DNA of 64,000 nucleotides from Paragordius varius (Eukaryota > Nematomorpha), in NCBI GenBank assembly GCA_964247055.1, contig OZ176050.1:2790001-2854000 (forward strand), given 5' to 3'. A model generated the notes under the pieces. That model was not told where the DNA came from, made no database searches, and saw nothing but the letters and a program-made list of their open reading frames with translations. Positions 11,610 to 25,200 of this stretch are shown here, one piece after another (the stretch's first letter is position 1; each line of letters opens with the position of its first letter). Both the position numbers and the translations under genes were made by a program.

Positions 11610-14532
11610 AGCATGCGTAAGGTGACGGTCCCGCTTTTTCACACTTTGTCCCGCGTCCCGCTGCGTTTTTGAAATGTCCCGCTTTTTAACGATTATAAAA
11701 AAAAATTTTTAAATACATTTAAATTTTGTATAAAAAATTTATTTTTTTTATCCGTTTAAATTTTTTATCATTAGTTATCTTTAAAAACTGTATCAATTTT
11801 AAATTAAAGTTTTTTATTTTTAAATTAAAAATATTTATTTTCAAATTTATATCATATGATTATACACTTTGCTTCCTAAACTGCCAACATTATCAAAAAG
11901 ACAAATTAATATCACAAATCGGTAGCTTATACGTTTACTCCAGAAAATTAAGGTAATATAATATTTTTTTATATTAAACTAGCGTAAATCTCGTGCTGCT
12001 ACGCACCCGAGGAAGTCCTTCGGACTTCTGGAAGGGCGGGCTATTTGAAATAAGGGACAATAAAATGATCCACATATGTGGATTATTTCGAAACATTATT
12101 TAATAGATATGATTTTATAGGAATTTTAAAACGGAGCATTCATACTAATATATTGTTTAATAGGGCGAAAAATAGATTTAAAAATTATTTTTGTAGACTT
12201 TGTTTTGTGAAAAAATGGCATTTTACGGAGGGAGCGGGTAAAAAGAGGACGTAAATCAAAAAAGCGAGACGACTATGTTCGGCGCAATCGAAAATAAGTA
12301 AACAAAAATCATTTTTGAAATTGAATGGTCCAACACGTTCTCCAGAAAATTGTCTCAAAGACACGATTTTTGTGGACTTCTATTTTCAAAAAAAACCCGA
12401 TACGGGGTGGGCCCGAACTGGGGGCCTATTTCAAAAAAAGGGCTAAGCTATTGTTGGGGCATTCATTAATGATTATATTTTTTTGAAGTTTCGATTTGAA
12501 TGAGTCTACCGGTTTTCCGGTACCAGATCACAAGCCAGCATTTTCCATTCTTATAAATATATAGATTAGTTTAAAATATGAGTACAAAAAGAGGTTGTAA
12601 ATTTAACGATGATTTAATGAAAGAATTTGCTTTTATCAAAAAAACGAAGAATGAATCATTTGTTAAATGCTTTATGTTAGGGGTTCACCCTACCACATGG
12701 CGGTAAGCATGATATTACAAAGCATATTGAAACACAGAAACATAAAAAATGTTTAGATATGGTGGCATCATCTTACAAAATGAGCGATTTTTATCGTAAA
12801 ACCGCTTTTGGAGATTTGGCACTAGCCCAAGGCGTTTTTTTTCACGCGTTAATCACAATCATCCTTTAGATCTATGGATTGTACATCACATGTTATTCGT
12901 GCCCGTACAAAGGCTGAAGCCATTGTATGCATTGTCCTGACGCCACATGCATTTTATGAATACAAAAAGATTTGCTAAAAATTAATTTCATATCGCCATA
13001 CTCTGATGTATCAAATCAGGAAACAAAAATATTTCCCACGTTAATAAAATATTTTGGTCCAGAAACCGGAGTAAAATTAAAATTTTAAATTTTATATCTC
13101 TACCCGGTGCGAATTCCGACATAATTTTACTTCAATAATGAATATTCTAGGAAAAAATAATTTAAAAGGCAAAATTATCGCATATTGCGGTGACAACACC
13201 AATACGAACTTCGGTGGAAAAGCAAGGAGGGAACAAAAAATAATTTTCAGTAATTAGCAGATAATCTTAATCCATTATTGACGTTGGGTGTGTAACGCAT
13301 ATAACACACAACGCTATTCAAACAGCTGCTGATTTGTTACCCCTAGATGTGGAAAATGTAATTGTTAAGGTATATTCCTATTTTTATATACACGGTACGC
13401 GTTGAAACGCTTAAGAAATTCTGTGCAAATGCAGAAGCTCAATATTAAAAAATGCTTGGATATTGTAAAACTCGTTGGTTTGCTCTTCTGCCAGCTATCG
13501 AAGGAATTTAAAAAAATGATACTTTAAAATCCTATTTTTTTATCACAGGACAAATGTCCTACAACTTTGGAAAGGTTTTTTGAAAGTGATTCTTCAATAT
13601 GGTTAGAGTTCCTACATAATCAAGCTTCTCTCTTTCAAAATGTTATTAAATTGATAGTAAATGACAAAACTTCGGCAATCGAAGTAGCCAATGAAGTTAG
13701 TAACCTAAAGTTCCAATGTCAAGAAAGGTTATAAAATAATTTTATACCAGTAACCATCCGCAATATTATAAATAATTTAGAAAAACAAGGCTTAATAAAT
13801 CGCCAAGATATCCTGTACCATTATAAATGTTTTACACAAACTGTAAAGATTATTGGAAGACTGGACAGTGCAATTTAATGAAATTGATCATTTTCATTGG
13901 ATAACATTAATACCAGAATTTAATTGGTGCAATGTTCAAAAATCATTTCTGTATCTCCCAAAAATTCCCAAAAAGTAACCTTTCAGAAAATATCTTTTTT
14001 CTAAAATATCATTAGTTATAAAATATATTAATAGAAAAACTTAAACTATGGACAACAGAAAAAATAAAGTATAAAAGAAATGGTTAGAAATATTTTATCA
14101 TTTTGAAACAAACTATGTTCCATACAATATTTTAAAAATTGTAGAATTTGCATTATCTTTACGTGGTACCAACGCTGCTACTGAGCGCGTTTTTTCCACA
14201 GTAAATCAGATGTCGACATCGGAAAAATTAAATTTGAATGTTGAAACTTTACCATTATATCTTTCAAATATAATTTGACAAATTCTTGTGAAGACTTCTA
14301 CAATATTTTTAAAATGATAACAATCTGCTAAAACGCATTCACTCAAATAAAAAATATACCAAGGAATTAAATATTTTTTTATATTAATAATATATTTGTG
14401 TTAAAAATAAATAAATACTACAATAAATTTGTTGTATAAAAATTTTTGGTTGTACACCCCACCTTATAACCCCCCCTTTCTCAGATTTGTCCCGCTTTTT
14501 CCTTCAAAAAATCTGGTCACCTTAAGCATGCG
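11610..14532 (+). mobile_element. hAT-superfamily transposon, decayed transposase, perfect 8-bp target duplication
   Basis: Body 11618-14524 (2907 bp), flanked by AGCATGCG at 11610-11617 and 14525-14532. The termini begin TAAGGTGAC on each side, followed by TCCCGCTTTTT-rich sub-termini. Transposase remnants on plus start at the ATG at 12578 (MSTKRGCKF). A BED-like finger region follows (about 12640-12760, with HDITKHIETQKHKKC). Then come ARTKAEAIV (~12900), HITHNAIQTAADLLPLDVE (~13295), a TVRVETLKKFCANAEAQY block (~13395) and the C-terminal dimerisation block RGTNAATERVFSTVN (~14165). At least several frameshifts and stops separate these blocks. A different repeat (11985-12570) is inserted before the start codon. 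Non-functional, but the sharp ends and identical TSD show it is not ancient. Confidence 0.85.
11985..12570 (+). repeat. Copy A of a modular non-coding interspersed repeat, inside the hAT element
   Basis: Shares long collinear text with copies at 52131-53350 (plus), 57600-59577 (minus) and a fragment near 33760-33880 (minus). Examples are GACTATGTTCGGCGCAATCG, CACGTTCTCCAGAAAATTGT and GGGGTGGGCCCGAACTGGGG. Its head carries GAAGTCCTTCGGACTTC, an inverted repeat around a cTTCGg loop. Flanking text suggests ends near ACTAG at the left and ATTAGT at the right. No open frame of note. Class unknown. Confidence 0.7.
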
Positions 14533-15110
14533 CCTTAAAAGCTAGAAAAATATAATTCGGTCTAATACCTTAAATATTTTTTAAGATATTCAAATTTCAA
14601 ATCGCGGGATATTAAAACCACCCCAAAAGCCCATAAAATATTAGGGCCTGTGGTTACCAACAAACCAATTTAAATCGGCATATCCTGGTGTCAATTCGTA
14701 AGTGACTAGACCAAAAGCACAATGGTTATACCAATAATATATCATCTGTTTTTTTCTCATAAAATGCTAGAAAATATATAAATGACATGCCTTACTTTTT
14801 ATAAAATTTTTAACACTCATTGATTTTCCATCTATGAGCAGGATTTTTTTAAAAAAAGTATAATTGTAAAAATATAGGCACATCGTTTATGGTTTGAAAA
14901 TTATAATACTTTAGTAAGCTTTCATGCATTTTACTAGCAAAAACATATTTATTGATTTTAAAATGAGCTGTTTATTTTAATGGTATTTTGTAGCTGTCCT
15001 AATTTTTTAGAAGTTACTAAACTGTAAAAATTAGAAGCTTTTAATCTAATATCAAAACAATAGTCAATTTACAAGAATGAGCTATGAGACAACCCCAATA
15101 TGTCATCGCG

Positions 15111-15774
15111 TAAAGGTCATGAAGTGTTGATAAAATTTGAATTTTTTTAAAAAATAATTAACACGAATAGCTAATTTTAAAATTTATAAAATGTAATATC
15201 TGTTTTTTTTTCTGAACGGATATGAGTGCAATATTTAACACTTCATACTTTTTGCGGTTGTTATATATATGCCGGAGCGATTTAAAATTGAATAACTTAA
15301 ATTAAAGGTATTTATCTAAAATTGTAAATATGCTTCTTTTTTATTTTCCATTTCCTTAACATTTTTGGAACCATAATAAGGGCAAATAAATGTGTATTTT
15401 GGGTAAAAAATTAAAGTTAAAATTAAAATTATAGGGCTTTTACAGGATAGCTATCGATTAAAACTATAAAATCACCTGATTAAAAAAATAGATTTACATT
15501 TAGTTCTAAGGTATATGTATTAAAAATTATCTATAAAATATGAAAAAGACAATAAAGTGTTAACTAAAACCTATTTTAGAGGGTAACTTCCTTTTTATTT
15601 ATTATTCATTATTATATTTATTTGCTAATTCTACTGTAAATATCCCCAAATTTTACATAAAATTTTAAAAGATATTGAAGGGCTTATAAGAAATTTTAAG
15701 TGGAAGTTTTCGCGTTAACCACATAGAATAAAATATGACCGCAGGTTATTTGTTTTTCTGCTTTTCTGTGCTAT
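15111..15774. other. AT-rich spacer
   Basis: Nothing recognised; no exon, RNA gene or repeat can be supported. Confidence 0.5.
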
Positions 15775-16012
15775 GTTTAAAACAGGGCTTTTCAACACAA
15801 ACGCCAAGGGCCAAATCACACAGTATATAGAATTAACAAATATTTTAATAGATTTTAAACATAAGACTGTAAAAAATAATATCAATTTTATTAAATTTTT
15901 TCTAATTAATTACCAAAAGGAAAGGCTTATTATAAATTTGTTTAAAACAATTTTACTTAATAAAATTTTGAAATTTCTTGCGGGCCGCATATAGGACAGT
16001 CCTGGTTTAAAA
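15775..16012. mobile_element. 222-bp hAT-type MITE with perfect 8-bp target duplication
   Basis: Body 15783-16004, flanked by GTTTAAAA at 15775-15782 and 16005-16012. The left end starts CAGGGCTTTTCAAC and the right end reads inward CAGGACTGTCCTATATGCGG, with GGGCC / GGGCCGC motifs sub-terminally, as in hAT elements whose ends read CAGGGGTGTCCAAC. The interior is AT-rich and non-coding. The 73-codon open frame across it is incidental. Confidence 0.85.
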
Positions 16013-16206
16013 GATTTTATACTACGTGTGCGTACGTACAAATCCCAAAATTTATATTTGCTCATAATATATAATAGTTTGTGAAAATTATTAATTGAAA
16101 TTAAAATTAGTAATAGCCTTGATATTTTAATTTATATTTTTGAAATTAATTTGTATCAGTTATTTGACACTACTTGTTTCATTCGTAATTTTTTTTTGAA
16201 TAACTA

Positions 16207-19200
16207 ATGCCTGTTTATATCCATAAACCTGATAATGTATTAAAACGAGCTCAAGGTTTATTATAAAACTAATTTTAGAATTTATTGATGTTGGGAAAGA
16301 TGATCGAGCTTTGGAAGCCTTGTCAGGCTTGATTAAAAATCAACCCCATAAAATTTGGCAAAAGACACCCGGTGAAGTTTCTTATGAGTTTTTCAGCAAA
16401 TTCCTTGAACTTTGTGTAAAACTTCGTAAATCAGATGTTGCCAAGGAGGGATTGTATCATTACAGAAATATTTGTCAACAAGTACGCCTTTTAATTAATG
16501 TTAATTAAGGTTAACGTGAATGCTCTCGAAACCGTTTTTCGTAATTTTCTTAAAAATGCCGAGGAAAGAACTTCACAAGCAGCTAAAGAATCGAAAGAAA
16601 ACATGAACGAAGTCGAAGATTTGGATGTTATTCAATCACCGGAAGAGTATTTTTACAGATTACAGAATTGCTATTTTTTATTTTAAACTCTTAATACTTA
16701 AAATTTTCGACATTTGGCTTTTATTTCTTTGTATCTGATATTATCTAATTTAATAAAGTGCTTATAATTGTTGGAACAATTTATTTTATATTAAATTTAT
16801 AACTGTATGACCAATTTAAAAATATAGAATCAAAAATTTAAATATTTTGAAAAGATTTTTAAATGTTACCTATTGTTTTGGATTTTTAATTAAAAATATT
16901 TATCCGCACAACATATTTGCAAAATATCGTGTTTATATTCTGAACTTAAAATTAAAGCTAATTTTTTATTTAAATTACATCTAACATTGTTACATATAGA
17001 AAAAGCTGCTTATTTGGAATTATTTTTCAATTTTACCATTGTTCGCATGTCTCGTTCACTAAATTTTTACCTTTCGGTTTTAGCTAAATAAATAATATCA
17101 AGTATTTTTGAATAAAATTTTATATATTTGGGTTTATTAATGTTATATAAGTGCTAGATTTTGCCATGGTTTCGATTCATTCCATATTTTTAAAAAAAGT
17201 CAATTATAAACAGACCTGGGGTTTTTAACTACCCCAATTTGAATTGAAGGACTAAAATGAATGTGTTGTATCCAAGTGTTAATAGGCATTAAAATAAAAT
17301 TTACCTACATTTATTAATAATTTGCAAAAAAATTCAAATATTTAAAATTTAATAATAAAACCGTAAAAAAGATAAAAATATGAAAAATGAGTTATTTCAG
17401 CCCAAAAACACTTATTTATTTTAAATGTTAATTTGGGGAAAAGTTTAGTTGGTTTGGGATAAGTTATATAAAAAATAATGGATCATTTATAACGATCCTT
17501 TACTTTAAATTATCTTTTTTTGTAATATTTATCATTTAAGATTGCTGTTAAGTGCTGTGAGTGGTGAAGATTCTCAGGATAGAACTAATCGTATGGTCCT
17601 CACTCCTTGGGTTAAATTTCTTTGGGAAGCTTATCGTCAATGCCTTGAGTTGCTTCGAAACAATAATTTGGTGCAAAGATTGTATCATTATATTGCTAAC
17701 CAGGCTTTCCTGTTTTGTCAAAAATACCAACGCCGAACGGAGTTTAAAAAGTTGTCCGAAAATGTAATACATATGTGGATTATAAATTTATTTTTTGCTT
17801 TATGTGGGTTGGGTCATAAGAGTAAGAGTATGTTTTCAAATTTTGGCGAATAGTATATCCAAAAAAACAGCAATTTTATTGGTTAGTAAAATAAACAATT
17901 AGTTACTTACACTGTATGTATGTTTTATATATAGTTGAGATATCACTTGGTTTTGCTACAAAAACAAAACAATCCATCGGTGGCCATTGATTTGAATAAC
18001 CCAGAAACGCAACAAATGCACCTTAACACACGATTTAATCAACTCAATATTGCGATTGAAATGGAATTGTGGCATGTATGAAACACTTATTTTTTATATT
18101 ACCAATTTTATATCATTGAAACATCTTATTTTTTTGTGAAAAATTTTATTTTTTGCAATGATCAAATTTATATAATGTGTGTGATATTTTTAGGAAGCAT
18201 TTAAAATAGTTCAAGACATTTATGGACTGATGCAAATATCTACGAATCAAGTTAAAGCCCCAGTCCGTGCCTCATATTACAAGAAATTGGCGCTTGTCTT
18301 TTGGTGTGCTGAAAATAACCATCTTTACCATGCTTGTGCCCTACATAGACTCTACAATCTTTATTGTGATAATAAACGCAATTTTACGGTGGACGAGGAA
18401 CAAAAGTTACCATATATATATTATAATATGTTGTTGATTTCAATATGATTTAGATCTGAGGTATTAAAAAAATGAGAGTAATTTGTAGCAAAAATATTAA
18501 AAAGCCTTAAAGTAGCCCTTTACCAAACAATTTATGGGATTAATAAACATAATTGGTATAATTCTGATTATTATTGAATTCGAAATTGTAAAATGTTATT
18601 ATATGTTTTTTTGACGTTTTTTACGGGCAGTAAAAGATTTGGGGACCACATGGCCGCGTGTTGGTCACCTTGGATTTAGCACTAATGAATAGACAATATA
18701 GTTTTTGTAACTATTTTCGAATCTTAAACATGCCATACAATAGAACCTCTTTTTAAATCATGATCTTTTTGTGAAAAAATGAATATTTGTAATGTTTAAT
18801 ATTATTTTAAATATAATTGAATAAGAATAATATTTTTTAAGTTAAGGTGGCTTAATACTGCTGGTTTCTCGTAGTTATGAATGCTTGTATTTAAATATTA
18901 GGATTCTTTTAAATCATAAAATGCATAACAGAAGGAGCGAATATAAAAAATATTAAAAGAGGACGGGACATATTTTTAACGTATAGAAAACAATATTAAT
19001 TATCTTAAAATTAATCAATTTTTTAAAATTTACATAAATCTGCCCATCTAATTATTGGTTTTAAAAACAACTAATTTAAATTGCTATAATCGGATAAAAT
19101 GAAATTTATTTTTTTAGATTTTTTGTCACAAAATAATGTATATCGTTTATTTTGAGCATTTATTTTTAAAAATGGAAAATAATTAACAAAAAAGTAATGA

Positions 19201-22200
19201 AACTGAAAAAAATGACACTCTATGGCAAAGATCTTTGACTTATTACTATTACGCTAAATACACCTATATCCAATAACAAAATCTTTTTACAGAGTTACAG
19301 TGAAATGTTTTTTTGATGGTTAGATCTATAGAAGTGTTTAAGGTGTTGGTTTATAATACGTAAGATATATCAATAAAAAATATATATTTAATATATATAC
19401 ATATATACCAACTTTTATTACTTAAAATATTAAATCTTGTATTACTTACTTTTTAGAATGTGTACATCTATACTATTGGCCACACTTTCAATCCCAATCC
19501 CCCCGGCTAAAAGTTACATTGATCGTTTTTATGATCACAATGATAAGAATAGAAAGCTCGCAGCCTTACTTGGTTTAGCTACCCCACCTACTCGCCATTC
19601 CCTTATCAAAGATTTGGTATTTAACATAATTATTCATTTAACTTTGTTCATAATGTGTACCGTTTTTTTTAAAAAAAAATTTAAAACGCTTCCCGAAATA
19701 TGATTTTTTAGTTAATTTGTTAATTTTTGCCTTATATTAAGCCAACTGTTTTTCTTACCTGATTTTTTTAACAAAAAATTATAGAAACCGGAACCGCGTT
19801 CGAATAATTGTCTTTTGACAAAAAAAGTTGAATAAAATTCATATTGTAACAAAAATGGTTTGATCAATAGACTTATTATTATCTAAAACAAAAGACTTCT
19901 ATTTTTAAATGAGAATATTATATTTTTGATTTTTGGATATACCATATGATTACATTAAAAATATATTGGATAAATACCGATAATTCTATTCCTCTTAGTA
20001 CGCAACACAACATATCATATATATTTAAAAATACAGGTTAAAAAATATGATTTAAAAAAATTCAAAATTAAAAAAATAGAAAAAAAACACTTTCGACTAT
20101 TTCTACAATTTATCACACTACCAATTAGAAAATAAAATTTGTTTTTTTTCTTAAGACTTTATATTTTTTGTTGTCAGATCAAATACAACATTGTAAGCAA
20201 GGTACCGGCCGAATTAAAACAACTGTTTGATTGGCTTGAAGTGGATTTTCATCCCTTAAAGTTGTCTTCTCGTGTGGCGCATTGCTTAACTTACATAACG
20301 GAAAATGAACCAAAGCTTGTCAAATATATCCCATCACTGCAATCCGTAACACTTTTCAAACTCTTGCAACAGGTATTTTAATCATTTGTTTCTTTAGTTT
20401 TTTTGGATTTTTTATGTTTTAATTTCACCTGTATTTTATTAATTTATAGAAAATTTTGAATATTGTTTAGAGTAAAATCACATATTTATTTGACATAGAT
20501 CTAAATATTACATAAAGTTTTGCTTTTACATTATAAGTTTTTTTATATATATTTGTGTTAGATTTCACAAGTTTATTCGACAATCAAATTTGAACGTTTG
20601 TGCTCAATCATAAATTTTTTGACGCCGGAAGAGGTGGAAAGATATATTGTGAATGTTGCCAAAAACAATGATATTCAAGTGAGTTTAGATTTAATTATAC
20701 TACTTAAATCAAATTTATTATGACGTATTATTATACAAATCAATCTGTTTTGGGTTTATTTATACGATATCACTAAAACAACGAAAATTTTTAAAATTAA
20801 ATAACACCAAGGCTATAAAATATGATATCCTTGAAATAATATTTTTTAAGCTTGCATTTTATCACAATATTGTTTATTATATGTTTAGAAATGTAAATTC
20901 ATGCCCAACTATTTTGTTAAACAATATATGTTTGCTTATTATTATTATTTTTATTTGCTTTTTGGTAAGCTACCAATTTATATTTAGAGTTATAAAGCTA
21001 CGATACATTTTAGTTAAAAATTTTATAATTTTTATTTTTAACTTTCCAGCAACTTATGACCCGAGGACACCTTAAAAGTTATAGAAGTCACCTTTTATTT
21101 GTTTACACAACATTTTAAAGGTTAAATTATAATAGAACAAGGTTCTACAATACTGTTTTATTGGGGTAACTTTAGATGAATATTATATATATATTTATAT
21201 ATATGCCTTAATATTGGGATGCTAAGTTTTGGGAGACTCAAATTTTTTGATAAAGTAAATAACGGACTTTTTGCATCTGAAAAATTTTGAGCGTTAAATA
21301 GCATTATTGCTTAATATGTCCCAAAACAAGCCACCGAATAACTATTATATTGGCATTAGTATTTAAATGATAATTTATTTTTTTGGTCTAATATTATTAA
21401 AATAAAAAAGTCGAAATCTAATGGAGCCTTTTGCAATTAAAAAATATAAACCAAAGTTTTTAGCTGACTTAATTTTTACGTGTCAAATAAAAGCATTGAT
21501 AGCGGTTTTCAAAGCCTATTGGATATTCATATATTAAAGCTTAATATTATAATTTTTATATTATTAAAAACCAATTTTTTATTTAGCTATAATTTTCTTG
21601 TTACTAATAAATTCGCAAATATAAAATTTTATATGCGCATATACCTATATCTTTGACGAGTTTCTTAAAAATTTAAATATTTAACAATACTATTAAAAAT
21701 CTGATCCAAGCTTGTGCTATGTTTTTAATATCTTAAATTTTTTAAACTTCAAAAACCTTTTATAAGAAGCTATATTAGGTGTTTTTGACACCCTTTCAAA
21801 TCTGTTAAACTGTATTTTTTGAATAAAAATATTTTCAAATATAATATTACTATATAATACATATCAACTCGGGATAATATATGCTTATCGCAACAAGTTT
21901 TTGCCAAATTTGTTTAGCATTATTTATTCGTTTAAGATTTTCTTTTTACGACATGGGAGTAATATATTTGGTATTTTCCTTTAAATAAATATACTATACT
22001 ACATTTATGAACATATCCTAAAAAAATTTACATTTTTTATATGATTGATTATACGACGCATTTTTCATAGGTTCGTATGGATCACAAAACGGGTATGTTA
22101 TGTATGGGCCGCGATATGAGTGTTATGAACGATTACCTTAGTCCAGATGCCGAACATGAGTTGTGTGATGAAGGTTTGGTCGATGGTGTCAAACATTACC

Positions 22201-25200
22201 TGTATTCCACGCATTTGGCCAGCTTATTGGCTAATCGTAACATTGCTTTCGCTTCGGGCGAAAATAAAAATGAGGTTAGAAATGTCATTTCAACCGTTAC
22301 TCAACTCCAACCCCTGCCTACACAGTGTGTACGTTTGCAATTTGTCGCGTTGGCTACACAGATTAATTGTATCCTGGATGAGATTAAACCAACTTCGCTC
22401 CAGGTATGTGATAGATTATCTTTAATATTGATTACAAAATTGTATTAACGAGTAATAATTCTTTTGGGTTTTCATCATTAATTATTTATTTTTAAACGCT
22501 CAATAATGTTTTATCGAATAAAATTCATCTTTTATGTGCTTAATCTTAATATTTTTGGATAAGTATAAACTATTTTAATCTGTTACACATATGCAATTCA
22601 CCAAAAATAATTGTGTCCGCTAAGTTAACGTTATTACTATGGTGAAATATTATTTTCTTATATTTTTATGGTTTAGAAAAGTGTTGAATCTGAACAGCTC
22701 ATGTTAGTAAAACAATATCAAGATATGGCCGCCTCTGAGTTTGAAAAGGTCTCTCAACGCCTTGAGGATATTGATAACAGGCGTAAAAAGCTTGAAGACA
22801 TGCAAAAAGTAATTTTATATACAGTATTTTTGACCCATCGATAATTTTTGTCGTTTACTTTTAAATTGATGCAAATCATTTTTTGGATTTTTTGAGACAT
22901 TTTGTTTGTACTTTAATAAAAATATTTATTTGACACATATAATTAAAATTTTAATAAAATACATATATATATTTATATACTTTTTGATAATGCTGGTGGT
23001 GCGTGTTTTAATTCTATGGTTTTTATTTTCGAACCCCTTCAAACGGTTTTATCCGCCAACAAGGAAATAAGTTTGTTTTGGAATCGATCTTTTGCGTCTT
23101 TTAGTTTCAGTTTAGCCATATACAATATTTGCTCGATATTATTTTTACTCTAAATTTATCTATCATCACATTATTAAACTTTAGCCATTCAAGCTTAAAT
23201 ATCTGCCTTAATGTTATTCTCGCTCGATAGAATGATTATATATAATTAGCAATTTATCTATTTGATAATATTAACCATTAAATTTTGCGTTTCCCTTAAA
23301 AATTAGCTTTATAAGTATTTTTGAGCTTTACATGATAAACGCAATATGCTCTTTATGTTTGAAAATAGACTATAATGTTATTGTTCCGCTTTATATATTG
23401 ATTTTAGATATTTGACTAAAATTATTTGATAAATCTATTAATTGAATATTAGTCTATTATCACTAAAATGGCATTAAATTTACTTTCGCTTTGATTGCTT
23501 TCTTAAAGCCACATTTTGTTTCAATGTATATCTATTAAAATTTTGCCGTTTTCTAAATATATTTGGTTCTCAAATTTTTGGTTTTTTCAAAATCAATATT
23601 TTAATAATATGTATACAGGATAAATCATTAATATTTACCATCACCCCTTAAATAAATGTCTCTGTTTCTTCATAAATTTATTTTATAATATTCTATCATT
23701 TTGATAAGGCAAATTTTTTATAATTTTTTTCTGTTGACCATAAAAACATTTTATTAGCAATTTCGTTGTTTATATCACTAGACTTATCATATAAATATGT
23801 CTTACAAATTTTTAATTAATTTATATAGTGGCAAACATTAAACTAGTTTAATGATAATTTGATATATCATAAAAAAACTTTAAAATTATGAATTTTATTG
23901 CTAAAATTCATGTGTGCTTTATACATTTTATAATTATAACATTTCATCATCGGTTCACATCTTGCTTTGAGGTAAAATGTCCTGTTGTCGCCATTTATTG
24001 ATTATTTTATAAATTTATTTATCATACATATTAGGATTTGATCAAGGAGGCCCGTCAAAAACAGCTGAAGCAAGAGGAACAAGACGCAGCTCGCCGGGAA
24101 TGGGAACAAAGTGCGGCGGCTCGAGACAAGGCCCAATACCTCAAGTTTCAAGAAGCCGTAGCTAAACGCAAACAGGCCGAAGTCTTACAGTAAAACAGTT
24201 AAATTTTTTAGCAGGCAACAAAACGTAAAAACTAGAAAGACATTATTATTTTTTACATATTAAACACTTATATATAGTTCTTTCTTACATTATGTTTATA
24301 TAATTACACTTTTAATAATATAAAATATTTCCTATTTACATCTCTGTTGCCTATTTTGCAAGATAAAACGTTAACATTTGATAAGTTTTATTGTTATACA
24401 AAACGTTTGTCTTTTATCTATCTGTGTTCTTACGTTTTGTCTCTATTGAACTTTTAGGAATAATAGCGCCACTGGTAAAACGAACGCTAATGTTGTCGTT
24501 GGTTTGGCTAATTTGGTAGTTGCTCCTTCCGCGGCCCCTGGAATATTCTCGAACGCTACTGGGACCATTTCTGCTGCAAATGCAGGGGGCGCCTTATCTT
24601 TGTCGAGTGGAGGATTGGTGAAAAAGGAGGTTAGTTTTTGAAATGTTCCATATATAAATATATTAATCAAAAGAATAAATATTTTGTTTTTTTTTTATAC
24701 ATTCAATTTTATATTTTAGGATTGAAATCATATAGGAAATTTTAAATAAGGGGCCAAAAAATTTGTATATTTTTCAAGTTTTTTTATAATTAAATTTTTT
24801 TCCTATAATGTATTTTAATTTGTCGTATAGGTCCTCTTTAAATGTACTATTTTTTGATAAATTTTTAAAATTATACTGTAATGTTTGTAGTTAAATGTCT
24901 TTAGGACTCAATTTTATTTTATAAATTTTTTTTTGTTTTAAATGAAAACATTTTTTTTAATATATGTTTTTAAAATCTTTTATAATAAATTATCTGAATT
25001 TGTTTTTAGGGTGATTTATCTGAAGACAAAAGAAATCAAAATAAAAATCAGGAATTGGCTACCAAGCTCAAAACGCAATTCAAAAGGGTGATTAGTTTAT
25101 ATATTCTCTAACGTAAATATAATACTATCCAAAACCTTTTTTTATCCATCACATCTTATTTTTATAGACTTTTTTCATTAAAAATTAACACTTTCCCCAT

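Larger units (their letters stand above)
11298..15110. mobile_element. Old long-TIR DNA element, split by a later hAT insertion
   Basis: The two ends are inverted copies of each other over roughly 250 bp. The left arm is 11298-11560 (CGCGCTGACATTTTGGGGTT inward) and the right arm is about 14845-15110 (inward from the right: CGCGATGACATATTGGGGTT). Inner landmarks match in inverted order, such as CATTCTTGTAA, the TTAGGACAG region and ATTTTAAAATCA. No transposase is visible in its own sequence. A relic of the same family lies at about 5680-6020. The hAT transposon at 11618-14524 is inserted within it. The divergence between arms suggests an old element. Confidence 0.65.

Noticed and set aside
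12578-14300. A domesticated hAT transposase gene
   Set aside because: The recognisable blocks fall in different frames with stops, and the element keeps sharp ends and target duplications. It is a decayed transposon rather than a host gene.
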